The notes under the pieces were generated by a model. It was not told where the DNA came from. It saw only the letters and a list, made by a program, of their open reading frames with translations, and did no database searches. The translations under genes were made by a program, and so were the position numbers. A DNA stretch of 64,000 nt from DASPGQ01 sp035457705 (lineage in GTDB: Bacteria; Acidobacteriota; Vicinamibacteria; Marinacidobacterales; SMYC01), in the NCBI GenBank assembly GCA_035457705.1, contig DATIBD010000011.1, positions 1 through 64,000 of the forward strand, given 5' to 3'. Position 1 is the first letter of the stretch, and each line of letters opens with the position of its first letter. Shown piece by piece: positions 41,893-50,810 of this stretch.

Positions 41893-43320
41893 GTGCTGGA
41901 GCTTCCCGACGAACTTCGAAACGAGATGTGGCAGAAGGTCCGGCGCGCGATCGAGGAGTATTCCCGGGAGCTCGAGCACCTTCGCGTAGCTCCCCCTTCC
42001 GATCCGCGACCGGTGCGACGGCTCTTGGAGGACGTCGATTTCAGCCGCCCCATGAGCGTGGGAGAGGCGCTGGATCGAGTCCTCGAGGGCCTTCGTCATC
42101 ATCAGGTACACAACGGCCATCCTCGTTACTTCGGTTTGTTCAATCCCGCCACGTCAACGATGAGCGTGGCCGCGGATGCCCTTGCGGCCGCTTTCAATCC
42201 TCAGCTCGCCGCCTGGACCCACGCGCCTTTTGCCTGTGAGGTCGAGCGTCTCCTGATCCGTGAGCTGGGCGTGAAGTTTGGCTACCCTCGCGAGCTCGTC
42301 GGGGGCTCTTTCACGACCGGGGGGGCGGAAGCCAACCATACGGCGCTCCTGATGGCGCTCGTCCGACATTTTCCCCGCTTCGTGGAGGACGGCGTACGAT
42401 CGCTGCCGGCTCAGCCGACTCTCTACGTTTCCTCGGAGAGCCATCATTCGTTCTCGAAGGCGGCCCGGCTGTGTGGACTGGGCACCTCCGCTGTGCGTCA
42501 AGTCGAGGTCGACGAGAGCTTCGTCATGGATCCCGAAGCGCTTCGCGCCCTGGTCCGCGACGACCGGAAAGCGGGACGCCACCCGCTCTTCGCCGTGGCG
42601 ACTCTGGGAACGACCGGAGCCGGTCTCGTCGATCCGGTCGACGCGATCGCCCATGTGGGGCATGAAGAGGGTTTATGGGTTCACGCGGACGCGGCCTGGG
42701 GCGGAGCGGCGATTCTCGTCCCGGAGCTTCGCCCTCTACTTCAAGGCGTCGAGCGGGCCGACTCCATCACCTTCGACGCTCACAAATGGCTCGCGGTCCC
42801 GATGGGAGCGGGGATGTTCTTCACCCGACACCCTGAGCTCCTCGAGGAAGTCTTCGGCGTGGTGGCCGGGTACATGCCGCGGGCCGGCGAGGGGATCGAT
42901 GTGCGCGAGCCCCACCGCTCGTCGATGCAATGGACGCGCCGGTTCATCGGCCTGAAGCTCTTCCTCACGCTCCTCGTGGCGGGCTTCGACGGCTACGCCA
43001 CCATGATTCGCGAAATGGTGCGTCTCGGCGACGTCCTGCGAGAACGGCTAACCGACGGTGGATGGGACATCGTCAATCGCACGAGGCTTCCGGTCGTGTG
43101 CTTTTGCGACCGGCGAGCACCGGGTACCGAAGCCGTAAGGGCCATTTCGGACGCGGTCGTCGAGAGCGGAGATGCCTGGACGTCCGTTACTCTCGTCGGA
43201 GGTCGGATTCCAGCCCTCCGAGCGTGCGTCACGAATTTTCACACCCGGGAGATCGACCTCGACTTCCTGCTCCGGTGCCTTTCCGAGGCTCGACGGCGGG
43301 TTCTCGAATCAATTTCTTGA
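41893..43320 (+). CDS. PLP-dependent group II decarboxylase/lyase
   Basis: A 475-residue protein of the glutamate/aromatic amino acid decarboxylase family. The pyridoxal phosphate region includes GGSFTTGGAEANHTALL, the VHADAAWGG motif whose Asp contacts the ring nitrogen, and the Schiff-base Lys in FDAHKWLAVPMG (about residue 300). I chose GTG 41893 because the TATAAT box precedes it and the conserved part begins soon after; a longer in-frame reading back to 41758 enters the divergent bcp gene. The substrate is not clear. A second, distantly related gene lies at 54577. Confidence 0.85.
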   Translation: MLELPDELRNEMWQKVRRAIEEYSRELEHLRVAPPSDPRPVRRLLEDVDFSRPMSVGEALDRVLEGLRHHQVHNGHPRYFGLFNPATSTMSVAADALAAAFNPQLAAWTHAPFACEVERLLIRELGVKFGYPRELVGGSFTTGGAEANHTALLMALVRHFPRFVEDGVRSLPAQPTLYVSSESHHSFSKAARLCGLGTSAVRQVEVDESFVMDPEALRALVRDDRKAGRHPLFAVATLGTTGAGLVDPVDAIAHVGHEEGLWVHADAAWGGAAILVPELRPLLQGVERADSITFDAHKWLAVPMGAGMFFTRHPELLEEVFGVVAGYMPRAGEGIDVREPHRSSMQWTRRFIGLKLFLTLLVAGFDGYATMIREMVRLGDVLRERLTDGGWDIVNRTRLPVVCFCDRRAPGTEAVRAISDAVVESGDAWTSVTLVGGRIPALRACVTNFHTREIDLDFLLRCLSEARRRVLESIS

Positions 43321-43543
43321 ATAGGAAGAGAATCCGCCAGAAAAACGGCCAAGGATCGACTCTCCTGAAGTTTCCTGAACGATCGAGAAGTAATGGTTAG
43401 CAGAACCTGACCCGGGACCAGCGCTTTTCGAGCCATGGATAGATTGGAGGAGTTCGTAGAAGTCTTTCATAGCAGAGAGTGGGACGGGATCGAACCGCGT
43501 GCTAGATTCCAGTTAGTGTAAGCCCCGAAAGGATGGTCGGGCC

Positions 43544-45964
43544 ATGTCGTTCGAGCGCGAATTCCGAATCGCCGAGTGGGTGGTAAAGCCGCACTCCAAC
43601 ACCATCGTCGGCCCCCAGGGCGAGGCACACGTGGAGCCAAAGGCGATGCAGGTGCTCGGGCTGCTTGCGTCTCACCAGGGCGAGGTCGTATCGAAACAGG
43701 AGATTCTGAAGGCCGTATGGGACGGGACTTTCGTCTCCGACGAAGTATTGCCAAATGCCATCTGGGAAGTCCGCAAAGCGCTAGGAGACGACGCACGAAA
43801 ACCGCGCTTCATCCAAACGCTCCCGAAAAAGGGCTATCGGCTCATTGCTTCCGTCGAAGTCCCTGGCGCTGATGCCGAGCGGTTCTCGTCCGACGGAAGC
43901 CGCGCCCTCAAGCTTCTGAGCTGGCGCTCGGTGCCGGCGGTGCTGTTACTGGGCGTCGTCGCCGCGAGCGCATTGATTCTGCGAAGCGAGGCCGACGCCC
44001 CGCGCCACGATCCCTTCTCGGTGCTGGTGATGGACTTCGAGAATCACACGAAGGACGAGGAGTTGGAGTGGCTCTCGACCGGTGCCCCAACCATGCTGCG
44101 AACCGGTCTAGCAGAAGTATCCGGGCTGACGGTCGTCAGCTCGCAGCGTCTCGAACAGGTACTCAACGAGCTGGACTCGAACGGGGGTTCCCGTCACGAA
44201 GTCGCACGACGGGCGGGGGCGGGGGCCGTCGTTCTCGGAACGATATTCCGGCTCGGGCCCGAGTATCGAATCGACGTGCAAATCGAGAACGTCGACGACG
44301 CTCGCATCCTTTCCGCGCACAGCGTGCGGGGCGAGGACGTGTTCCGGCTCATGGACGATTTGACGGCCCACGTCCGAGACAGCCTTCGATTCGATAGTCC
44401 ATCGAAAGAGCCAGTGACACCCATCAAGGATATGACGACCGCCTCCCTCGACGCCTTTCGACTCTACAACGAGGGGGTCGAAGCGCGACGCCACTTGAGG
44501 ATTGCCGATGCGCGCCGGGCGCTCACCGAAGCGGTGCGCATCGATCCCGATTTCGCCCTCGCCCTCGCGGAGCTTCAGATGGTTGCGGCACTCGGCCGCG
44601 ATGAAGCCGCCTATCGGGATCTCCAGCAACGGGTGCTCGAGCTCAAGGATCGTCTCCCGCCCAACCAGCGGCTGCTCCTCGAGTCCACCGAGATGGGGAA
44701 GGAGGATCCAGAGCGCGCCGAGACCGAGCTCCTGGAGCTCATCGGGCAAAGGCCGGACGAGGAAGAGGCCTACATGATTCTTTCCCACCTCTACCTGGAT
44801 TCGCGGGAGATGGAGAAGGGCCTTCGAATTCTCGAGCGCGGGGTCACGAACCTGCCGTACTCAGGGTACCTGCGTTTGTACTATGGCTACGCTCTGCTCA
44901 AGCTGAGCCGTTTTCCCGAAGCGATCCACGAGTTCGAAGCTTACGCACGGATCAACCCCGATGAGGCCAATCCCCTAGACAGCCTCGGTGAGGCCCATTT
45001 GATCGCTGGGAGCCCCGAGCCGGCGCTCGATTACTACAGGAGGGCGCTCGAGATCGATCCCACCTTCGCCTCGTCCCACATCGGCCGTTCCTGGGCCTTC
45101 GCATCAACCGGCCGATTCGACGACGCCCTCGCGGAGATGGACGCCATCGATGACAACCTGCCCCCCGGCTACTCCCCGAACGAGGTCGTCGTGCAGCGCG
45201 CCTACGTTCTGTCGAGAGCCGGGCGTTACCGCGAGGCCGAAGCCCTTCTCGAGGAAGTCCATACCAAGGCCCTCGAGAGCGAAAGCACGGCAGTTCAGGC
45301 GGTCGTCCGATTGCTTCAAGCGCTCTTCGCGATCGAGAAGAACCAGCTCGACGAAGCGATTGCCAAGGCCAGTGCCGCCCGCGCGGTTCTTCCCGCAGAC
45401 AACGACTCCCCGAACGCCAATCGTCTGCGAAAGCTCGCGGCCCTCCTCGAAGGCATCGCGGCGAGCCGTTTGGGACAGCCTGAACGGGCGGGAGCGAATC
45501 TCGCGGTCATGGGCTCACCCGACGGACGCGATCCCCGCGAACGATGGTGGTACCACCTCTTGCTCGGCGAGATTGCCCTCGGTCGGAACGATCCGAGGGC
45601 CGCCTTCACGGCATTCGACGAGGGGACGCCCCGACGCAAGATGGAGTTCAACGTGACCAAACTCCTCGAAGACCTCGGTGGGAGCCTGCCGTTCCGTGAC
45701 GGTGCCGCGAGAGCAAAGGCGCTCCAAGGGGACTACGAGCGCGCCGTCGAGCTCTACGAACGGCTGCTACGTCCCGGCATCGGCCAGGTGTGGACGGCCA
45801 TGCTCGAGCCGCGGTATCACCTCGAGCTCGCCCGCCTGCATCGCGAGAACGGCAACAAAGGAGAAGCGTCGAAGCACTACGGGAGGTTCCTGAGCCTCTG
45901 GTCCAAAGCGGACAGCAACTGCCCCGAGCTGAGCGAAGCCGAGCAATACCTCGCTTCCTCTTGA
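43544..45964 (+). CDS. Membrane-anchored winged-helix protein with TPR domain
   Basis: An 806-residue CadC-like regulator. Residues about 5-105 are a winged helix (VEPKAMQVLGLLASH, AIWEVRKALGDD and FIQTLPKKGYRLIA). A membrane helix (about 126-146) is followed by a periplasmic TolB-N-like domain (VLVMDFENHTKDEELEW to about 275). From about 300 to the end there are many tetratricopeptide-like repeats, including ALDYYRRALEIDPTFASS. Start at ATG 43544, with AAAGGA about a dozen bases upstream. It is the second such regulator in the window. It is convergent with the lysine operon, 11 bases between stops. Confidence 0.85.
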   Translation: MSFEREFRIAEWVVKPHSNTIVGPQGEAHVEPKAMQVLGLLASHQGEVVSKQEILKAVWDGTFVSDEVLPNAIWEVRKALGDDARKPRFIQTLPKKGYRLIASVEVPGADAERFSSDGSRALKLLSWRSVPAVLLLGVVAASALILRSEADAPRHDPFSVLVMDFENHTKDEELEWLSTGAPTMLRTGLAEVSGLTVVSSQRLEQVLNELDSNGGSRHEVARRAGAGAVVLGTIFRLGPEYRIDVQIENVDDARILSAHSVRGEDVFRLMDDLTAHVRDSLRFDSPSKEPVTPIKDMTTASLDAFRLYNEGVEARRHLRIADARRALTEAVRIDPDFALALAELQMVAALGRDEAAYRDLQQRVLELKDRLPPNQRLLLESTEMGKEDPERAETELLELIGQRPDEEEAYMILSHLYLDSREMEKGLRILERGVTNLPYSGYLRLYYGYALLKLSRFPEAIHEFEAYARINPDEANPLDSLGEAHLIAGSPEPALDYYRRALEIDPTFASSHIGRSWAFASTGRFDDALAEMDAIDDNLPPGYSPNEVVVQRAYVLSRAGRYREAEALLEEVHTKALESESTAVQAVVRLLQALFAIEKNQLDEAIAKASAARAVLPADNDSPNANRLRKLAALLEGIAASRLGQPERAGANLAVMGSPDGRDPRERWWYHLLLGEIALGRNDPRAAFTAFDEGTPRRKMEFNVTKLLEDLGGSLPFRDGAARAKALQGDYERAVELYERLLRPGIGQVWTAMLEPRYHLELARLHRENGNKGEASKHYGRFLSLWSKADSNCPELSEAEQYLASS

Positions 45965-45975
45965 ACGCGATCACC

Positions 45976-47142
45976 CTACCGAAGCTCCTCCGCGATCTGA
46001 TCGGCGAGGTAACGAATCTCCCCTTCGGTGATGACGAGGGGCGGAAGAAGCCGCAGCACCGTCTTGCCCGCGGGAAGCGCGAGCACACCCCTTTGCTGTA
46101 ACGCTCTGAGGATGGGCGTCACCTTCTCACGGAGCTCGACGCCGATCATCAGTCCCAGATGCCTTACCTCGCGCACCCGGGAAAGTTTCTTCGGCTCGAT
46201 GAGGGAAACGAGGAGATCTCCGCGTTCGCGCGCACGCTCGTCCAGACGATGCCGTTTCATGAAGTCGATGGCGGCGGAGGCCGCGGCGCAGCAGAGAGGA
46301 TTGCCGCCGAACGTCGAGCCATGAAGGCCCGTGGGAGCGGCGACCGCGTCGGATACGAGCGTTGCCCCCATGGGAAGGCCTCCGGCAATTCCCTTGGCGA
46401 CGCACATCATGTCGGGCTCGAGGTCGAAATGCATCGAGGCAAACATTCGCCCGGTGCGGCAGAAACCCGTTTGCACTTCGTCGACGATGAGCATCGCCCC
46501 ACGCTCGCGACACACCCTCCGCGCCGTTGCGAAGTATTCCCCGTCTCCGACGTGAATGCCTCCCTCCCCCTGCACGATCTCGAGGATGACGCCGGCGGTT
46601 CGCTCCGTCACTGCCTCTTCGAGCCTCGAGCAGTCGTTGAAGGGTACATGAGTGAAACCTGGCACGAGAGGAGCGAATTCCTGCTTGTACTTCGGCTCGT
46701 AAGTGGCCGAGAGCGCCCCCAGAGTCCGTCCATGGAAGGCACGCATGGCGCAGACGAACTCCTCGCGTCCGGTCGTATAGCGGGCGAACTTGATGGCCGC
46801 CTCGAGAGCTTCCGTGCCGGAGTTGCACAAGAAGGCGCGAGTGAGCGATTTCGGGGCGATGGCGACGAGCTTCTGCAACAGCTTGGAGCGAACGTCCGAG
46901 GAGAAGGCCCCGGGGCAGGACACGAGCTTGCGCGCTTGTTCGCCCACGGCTCGGGCTACCTCTTCGTTGGCGTGACCGACGTTCGCGACTCCGTAGGCAC
47001 CTGCGGCGTCGAGGTATTCACGTCCCTCGTGATCCCAGACCTTGGCATCTTTGCCACGTACGATCTGAATGCCTCGCTTGGGGTATATGTCCAGCTCGTA
47101 AGGAGACTCGACCGCAGAACGATCCGTGCTCGTCGCGCTCAT
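45976..47142 (-). CDS. lysJ: LysW-dependent aminotransferase (LysJ, ArgD/LysJ family)
   Basis: A 388-residue class III aminotransferase that converts LysW-aminoadipate semialdehyde to LysW-lysine with PLP. It has VWDHEGREYLDAAGAYGVANVGH at the start, FLCNSGTEALEAAIKFAR in the phosphate-binding region, and LIVDEVQTGFCRTGRMF for the Asp that contacts PLP; the Schiff-base Lys lies in MMCVAKGIAGGLPMG. I chose ATG 47142 because it overlaps the lysZ stop in ATGA; a GTG at 47151 is also in frame. The neighbours favour LysJ over ArgD. It is the last gene of the operon. Confidence 0.88.
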   Translation of the reverse strand: MSATSTDRSAVESPYELDIYPKRGIQIVRGKDAKVWDHEGREYLDAAGAYGVANVGHANEEVARAVGEQARKLVSCPGAFSSDVRSKLLQKLVAIAPKSLTRAFLCNSGTEALEAAIKFARYTTGREEFVCAMRAFHGRTLGALSATYEPKYKQEFAPLVPGFTHVPFNDCSRLEEAVTERTAGVILEIVQGEGGIHVGDGEYFATARRVCRERGAMLIVDEVQTGFCRTGRMFASMHFDLEPDMMCVAKGIAGGLPMGATLVSDAVAAPTGLHGSTFGGNPLCCAAASAAIDFMKRHRLDERARERGDLLVSLIEPKKLSRVREVRHLGLMIGVELREKVTPILRALQQRGVLALPAGKTVLRLLPPLVITEGEIRYLADQIAEELR

Positions 47143-47954
47143 CGGATCCACGTGCCTCGATGCTGAAGCGCCTGCTCGATGGGGCGGCTGACGCGCGCGT
47201 CGGCGAGGATGACTTCTTTTACCCCCCCTCGAAGCGCCTCGGCGGCCGCCAGGGTCTTTTTCTTCATCCTTCCTTCCGCATATCTTGCCTCTTCGTCGAG
47301 TCGTTCGCTCGAAATCGTCTCGATGAGCGAGGTGGGATCATTCTTGTCGCGGAGCAGCCCGGGAACGTTGGAAAGGATGACGAGCCTCTCGGCCTCGAGG
47401 GCCACTGCCAAACTCGCGGCGGCTCGATCCCCGTCGACGTTGATGGGCTCTCGCTCCTCGCTCAGGGCCGGGGGACAGACGAGCGGCACGTATCCCGCGT
47501 CGAGCAACAACCCCAGGAGATCGACGTTCACCGAGTGAATCTTTCCCGAGAGATCGTCGCGGACGACGAGGCGTCTTGCTCCCTCGACCACTCGGAGCGC
47601 CTTCTTGCGCTCCCCGCCGAAGAGCGCGCCATCGACCCCGGAGAGGCCGACCGCGTTGATACCCAGGCGGTGACACAGGGCCACGAGCGTCTTGTTGACC
47701 TTGCCGCAATAGACCATGAGGAAGATGTTCAGCGTTTCCCTGTCGGTGTACCGGCTCTCGTGCCCCGATTCGGAAATCAACGTTCGTGGCGGCTTTCCGA
47801 GCCGCCTGGAGAGCTCGTCCATCTCGTCGTGCGCGCCATGCACGACGACGAAGCGGAGCCCCAGCTCGAGGTATCTCTTCATGTCGACGAAAACGCCCTG
47901 ATGATCGATGTCCTTACCACCCCCGACCTTGACCACGGTCACGGGAACCGACAT
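47139..47954 (-). CDS. lysZ: LysW-aminoadipate kinase (LysZ, amino acid kinase family)
   Basis: A 271-residue kinase that phosphorylates LysW-alpha-aminoadipate. It has the amino acid kinase start VVKVGGGKDI, VVVHGAHDEMDEL, NINV-type phosphate loop elements replaced here by VNVD, and GLLRDKNDPTSLIETI in the C-terminal lobe. It is a homologue of ArgB; the LysW operon marks it as LysZ. I chose ATG 47954, where the family sequence begins. The codon lies inside the end of the amidotransferase-like gene, overlapping it by 16 bases. An in-frame start at 48011 would overlap more. Confidence 0.88.
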   Translation of the reverse strand: MSVPVTVVKVGGGKDIDHQGVFVDMKRYLELGLRFVVVHGAHDEMDELSRRLGKPPRTLISESGHESRYTDRETLNIFLMVYCGKVNKTLVALCHRLGINAVGLSGVDGALFGGERKKALRVVEGARRLVVRDDLSGKIHSVNVDLLGLLLDAGYVPLVCPPALSEEREPINVDGDRAAASLAVALEAERLVILSNVPGLLRDKNDPTSLIETISSERLDEEARYAEGRMKKKTLAAAEALRGGVKEVILADARVSRPIEQALQHRGTWIR

Positions 47955-48586
47955 GTCTCTCCGTTCCCGATGGGCACCCACCCATCTCGCCCAGGAATCG
48001 GCTCGGAACAAACGACCAGCGGCTCCCGGGGCTCGCGGCGTCGGTAGTGCATCGTGAAGTATTCGGCGTCTTCGGTGAAGCGCGAATGGACGAGGACCGA
48101 TTGGCCGTCGCTCAAGATGAGGTTCATCGCGCGAACGTAGTCGGTACGCTTCTCGATGATGCGCGTCGCTCTCCGGAGCGCGTTCTCCATCCCTCGGCCG
48201 TTTTCGAAGCGCTTGATAAAGTTGAAGACCTTCTCTGCCCCTATCCGCCCGCGCTCACGGATGCGCACCCCCCGGAGCTCGCCGTTGAACGCGAATACGT
48301 TGGTGCCGTCGGAGAACGGCATGTTGTTCTCGACGCGGATCCCCCCGTCACGAAAGGCGCTGCGGGCGTGCGCCACGAGCAGTCGCGTCCGTGGCAAGTC
48401 GGGCAGGACATCCTCCCAGATGGGACGGATGCTCTTGTGGATTTCCCACCGGCCTTTCGCGCGGAACGCGCACCCCCATCCGTGGCCCTGGTACTCGCGA
48501 CTCCGCCTCGCCACGAGGGCGAACCCCGACAGGAGGGGCGCGATGTCGATGGCCACCGGCGACTGGACCGCGAGCAACCGGCACAT
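47939..48586 (-). CDS. Class II glutamine amidotransferase-like Ntn-hydrolase within the lysine operon
   Basis: A 215-residue protein of the GATase_4/YafJ/EgtC type. It begins MCRLL, so Cys2 becomes the N-terminal nucleophile after Met removal. Other active-site elements are LLVAHARSA (substrate Arg) and FAFNGEL, the Asn-Gly oxyanion pair. Its length fits a stand-alone hydrolase with no synthetase domain. It is the fourth gene of six, four bases after lysY and overlapping lysZ by 16 bases, so it is expressed with the pathway. It is not part of the known LysW set. Possible roles are deamidation of the Gln at the end of LysW, or release of lysine from LysW in place of LysK. Confidence 0.85.
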   Translation of the reverse strand: MCRLLAVQSPVAIDIAPLLSGFALVARRSREYQGHGWGCAFRAKGRWEIHKSIRPIWEDVLPDLPRTRLLVAHARSAFRDGGIRVENNMPFSDGTNVFAFNGELRGVRIRERGRIGAEKVFNFIKRFENGRGMENALRRATRIIEKRTDYVRAMNLILSDGQSVLVHSRFTEDAEYFTMHYRRREPREPLVVCSEPIPGRDGWVPIGNGETCRFP

Positions 48587-48590
48587 GTCG

Positions 48591-49637
48591 TCAGGGATGA
48601 AGCCCGGCGAACTCGAGGGCGGTCGTTTCCTCGAAGCCGTGCAGGATATTGAAGGCCTGTACCGCCTGGCCCGCGGCCCCTTTTCCCAGATTGTCGATCG
48701 CGCTCATCACGACGAGTCGCCGAGTGCCGTCTTCGCGCTCGAAACCGATATCGCAGTAGTTCGTGCCGGCCACGAGCTTCGGCTCGGGGTAGCGATGGAT
48801 GGAATCCCTCTCTTTCACGATGCGGACGAACGGCTCGTTCCCGTAATCTTCGCGGTAGAGCCGCCAGATGTCTTTCTCGGGGAGATCGTCTTTCAGTACG
48901 ACGTGGCAGGTGGCGAGCGCGCCCCTCACCATCTCGACGGCCGTGACCGAGAAATAGAGGCTCGCCGCGTCTTCCAGGCCGAGCTCCTGCAGTATCTCCG
49001 CTACGTGGCGATGGCCCGTGGGCTTGAAAGACCGCACGCAGCCGGAACGCTCGGGATGGTGGGACGCGTCGGATGCCTGATTTCCCGCTTCGCTCGAGCC
49101 GACTTTCACCTCGACCACCGTCCTCCCCGGTTCGACCAGTTCCCGGCGAAAGAGCGGACGAAGGGCGAGGATGGTCACTGTGGCGTTGCACCCCGCGCTC
49201 GAAACGTAGCGAGCCGTCCTCATCTCCTCACGATGGAGCTCGGGAATGCCGTAGACGAACTCGGAAAGCCACTGGGGATGAAGATGGGACTTTCCGTAGA
49301 ACCTCTCGTACGCCCCGGGGGCGCTGAGGCGAAAGTCCGCGCTCAGGTCGATGATGCGCCCGGCCTTGTCGCGAAGATAGGGCATTCGCTCCATCGTTTC
49401 GCCGTGGGGCAGACAGCAGAAGAGCAGGTCGCAAGGCTCGAGATCCTCGATCCGGGTGAAGGCTAGCTGGGTGCGTCCTCTGAGGTTCGGGTGCGCTCGA
49501 GTCGCGTAGCGTCCGAACAGGCGCTCGGAGGTGATTTGCTCCAGCTCCACCTCCGGATGGGCCAAGAGCAACCGCAGGAGCTCTCCGCCGACATAACCGG
49601 AGGCCCCGACGATCGAGACGGAGATCTTACCGGCCAC
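48591..49637 (-). CDS. lysY: LysW-aminoadipate phosphate reductase (LysY, ArgC family)
   Basis: A 348-residue NADPH-dependent reductase. It starts with VSIVGASGYVGGELLRLL for the nucleotide, has the catalytic Cys in YVSSAGCNATVTILAL, and KVGSSEAGNQ, where classical ArgC often reads SGVSGAG; this difference is a mark of LysY. FKPTGHRHVAEI carries the His of the active site. It forms LysW-aminoadipate semialdehyde. The start overlaps the lysX stop by 11 bases. Confidence 0.9.
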   Translation of the reverse strand: MAGKISVSIVGASGYVGGELLRLLLAHPEVELEQITSERLFGRYATRAHPNLRGRTQLAFTRIEDLEPCDLLFCCLPHGETMERMPYLRDKAGRIIDLSADFRLSAPGAYERFYGKSHLHPQWLSEFVYGIPELHREEMRTARYVSSAGCNATVTILALRPLFRRELVEPGRTVVEVKVGSSEAGNQASDASHHPERSGCVRSFKPTGHRHVAEILQELGLEDAASLYFSVTAVEMVRGALATCHVVLKDDLPEKDIWRLYREDYGNEPFVRIVKERDSIHRYPEPKLVAGTNYCDIGFEREDGTRRLVVMSAIDNLGKGAAGQAVQAFNILHGFEETTALEFAGLHP

Positions 49638-50487
49638 GCCGAGACTCTTCGGCCACTCCGAGCGTGTAATCGACGATAGCTCTCGGGATGTCGACCCCGG
49701 TCACCGAGACGCTGTTCTTGAACTCCATCGTGTAGTTCACCTCGTTCGCGAGAAGACCTTGGTCCGTCTCGAACAGATCCACCGCCACGACTCCGCCGCC
49801 AACCGCCCGTGCGGCACGCAACGAGATGTCGGCTAGCTCCTCGGTGACGGGACAGTTCTCGGCGCTCGCGCCTCGCGCGGTGTTGGTGATCCAGTGGCTC
49901 GAGCTCCGATAGATGGCCGCGATGCAGCGGTCTCCCACCACGAAGCTCCGGATGTCTCGTCCGGGCTTGTCCACATATTTCTGGATGTAGAAGATCGAAT
50001 GATGGTAGGTGCCCAGAACCGTCTTGTGCTCGAGGAGCGACTCGGCCGCGTCGCGGTCGTTGACCTTGGAGAGCATCCGGCCCCAGGATCCGACCGCGGG
50101 CTTGAGGACCACGGGATAGCCGCATCGCTCGATGGCCTCGAGCGCGGTCTCCTCGGTGAAGGCGACTCGCACCTCGGGCTGGGGCACGGCGTGCTCCTGG
50201 AGAGCGACGGAGGTCAGCAGCTTGTCTCCGCAAATGAAGCCCACCTTCGAGGTGTTGACGCACGTGACACCGGTGCTCTCGAGAAGCCGCATCGTGTGAA
50301 CCGCGCGCGAGTGGTTGATACACCGCTCGAGGACGACGTCGACGGGGAACGCGTCCTCGCCGAGGCGGAAGTGCAGCTTGCGCACATCCATCATCACCGT
50401 TTCCACGTTGCTCCGCTGCCCGAGCTCCGCGAGGAGCATCTTCTCGTCGGGCCGGATCAGCGAGTAAAGAAACCCAACCCTGATCAT
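49627..50487 (-). CDS. lysX: LysW-aminoadipate ligase (LysX, RimK-like ATP-grasp)
   Basis: A 286-residue ATP-grasp ligase that joins the amino group of alpha-aminoadipate to the gamma-carboxyl of the C-terminal Glu of LysW. It has VVLKPAVGSWGRML for ATP, the IQKYVDKPGRDIRSFVVG strand, NTARGASAENCP around the substrate, and LLANEVNYTMEFKN with the metal-binding residues. It starts 16 bases after the lysW stop. If LysW here still carries Gln when LysX acts, the acceptor chemistry would not fit unless Gln is first deamidated. Confidence 0.9.
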   Translation of the reverse strand: MIRVGFLYSLIRPDEKMLLAELGQRSNVETVMMDVRKLHFRLGEDAFPVDVVLERCINHSRAVHTMRLLESTGVTCVNTSKVGFICGDKLLTSVALQEHAVPQPEVRVAFTEETALEAIERCGYPVVLKPAVGSWGRMLSKVNDRDAAESLLEHKTVLGTYHHSIFYIQKYVDKPGRDIRSFVVGDRCIAAIYRSSSHWITNTARGASAENCPVTEELADISLRAARAVGGGVVAVDLFETDQGLLANEVNYTMEFKNSVSVTGVDIPRAIVDYTLGVAEESRRGR

Positions 50488-50503
50488 CGCAAGCGGACCG
50501 GCC

Positions 50504-50671
50504 TTACTGGCCCCAGTCTTCCTCGGCGGTCGGGGCTTCGGCGAGCTCGAGCGGATCGACCGACGTCACCTCGAGCTCGGTCCCGCAGTCCCTGCACTCG
50601 ACGAGCTCCCCGGCAACCAGATCTTCGCCCAGTGCGACTCGGGCCTCGCACACGGGGCAATCGACGGACAT
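50504..50671 (-). CDS. lysW: Amino-group carrier protein LysW ending in Gln
   Basis: A 55-residue acidic carrier protein. A zinc ribbon is formed by CPVC (Cys 5 and 8) and CRDC (Cys 26 and 29). The C-terminus reads TAEEDWGQ. LysW proteins from Thermus and Sulfolobus end in EDWGE, and that last Glu carries the growing lysine chain. Here the last codon is CAG (50509-50507), so Gln takes its place. Start ATG 50671 with a strong AGGAGGAGGAG ribosome site four bases or more upstream. It heads the operon. Confidence 0.92.
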   Translation of the reverse strand: MSVDCPVCEARVALGEDLVAGELVECRDCGTELEVTSVDPLELAEAPTAEEDWGQ

Positions 50672-50710
50672 GCTCCTCCTCCTCGTCTCATTTTTCGCGA
50701 TCGAAACTGG

Positions 50711-50740
50711 AGTATAGGTCGAGTGACATTACGACGACAA
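50711..50740 (-). promoter_or_regulatory. Sigma70-type promoter of the lysW operon
   Basis: On the minus strand, TTGTCG (50740-50735) and TATACT (50716-50711) are separated by 18 bases. The predicted start is near 50704, giving a leader of about 33 bases before the lysW ATG with its AGGAGG site. No operator or attenuator is apparent in the leader. Confidence 0.65.
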
Positions 50741-50810
50741 GCCAACGATGAGCCATTGAAGGGAAGCCACCCTCGCATTATCATCAGCCGGCCCGAAGAA
50801 GGGGGTTTCC

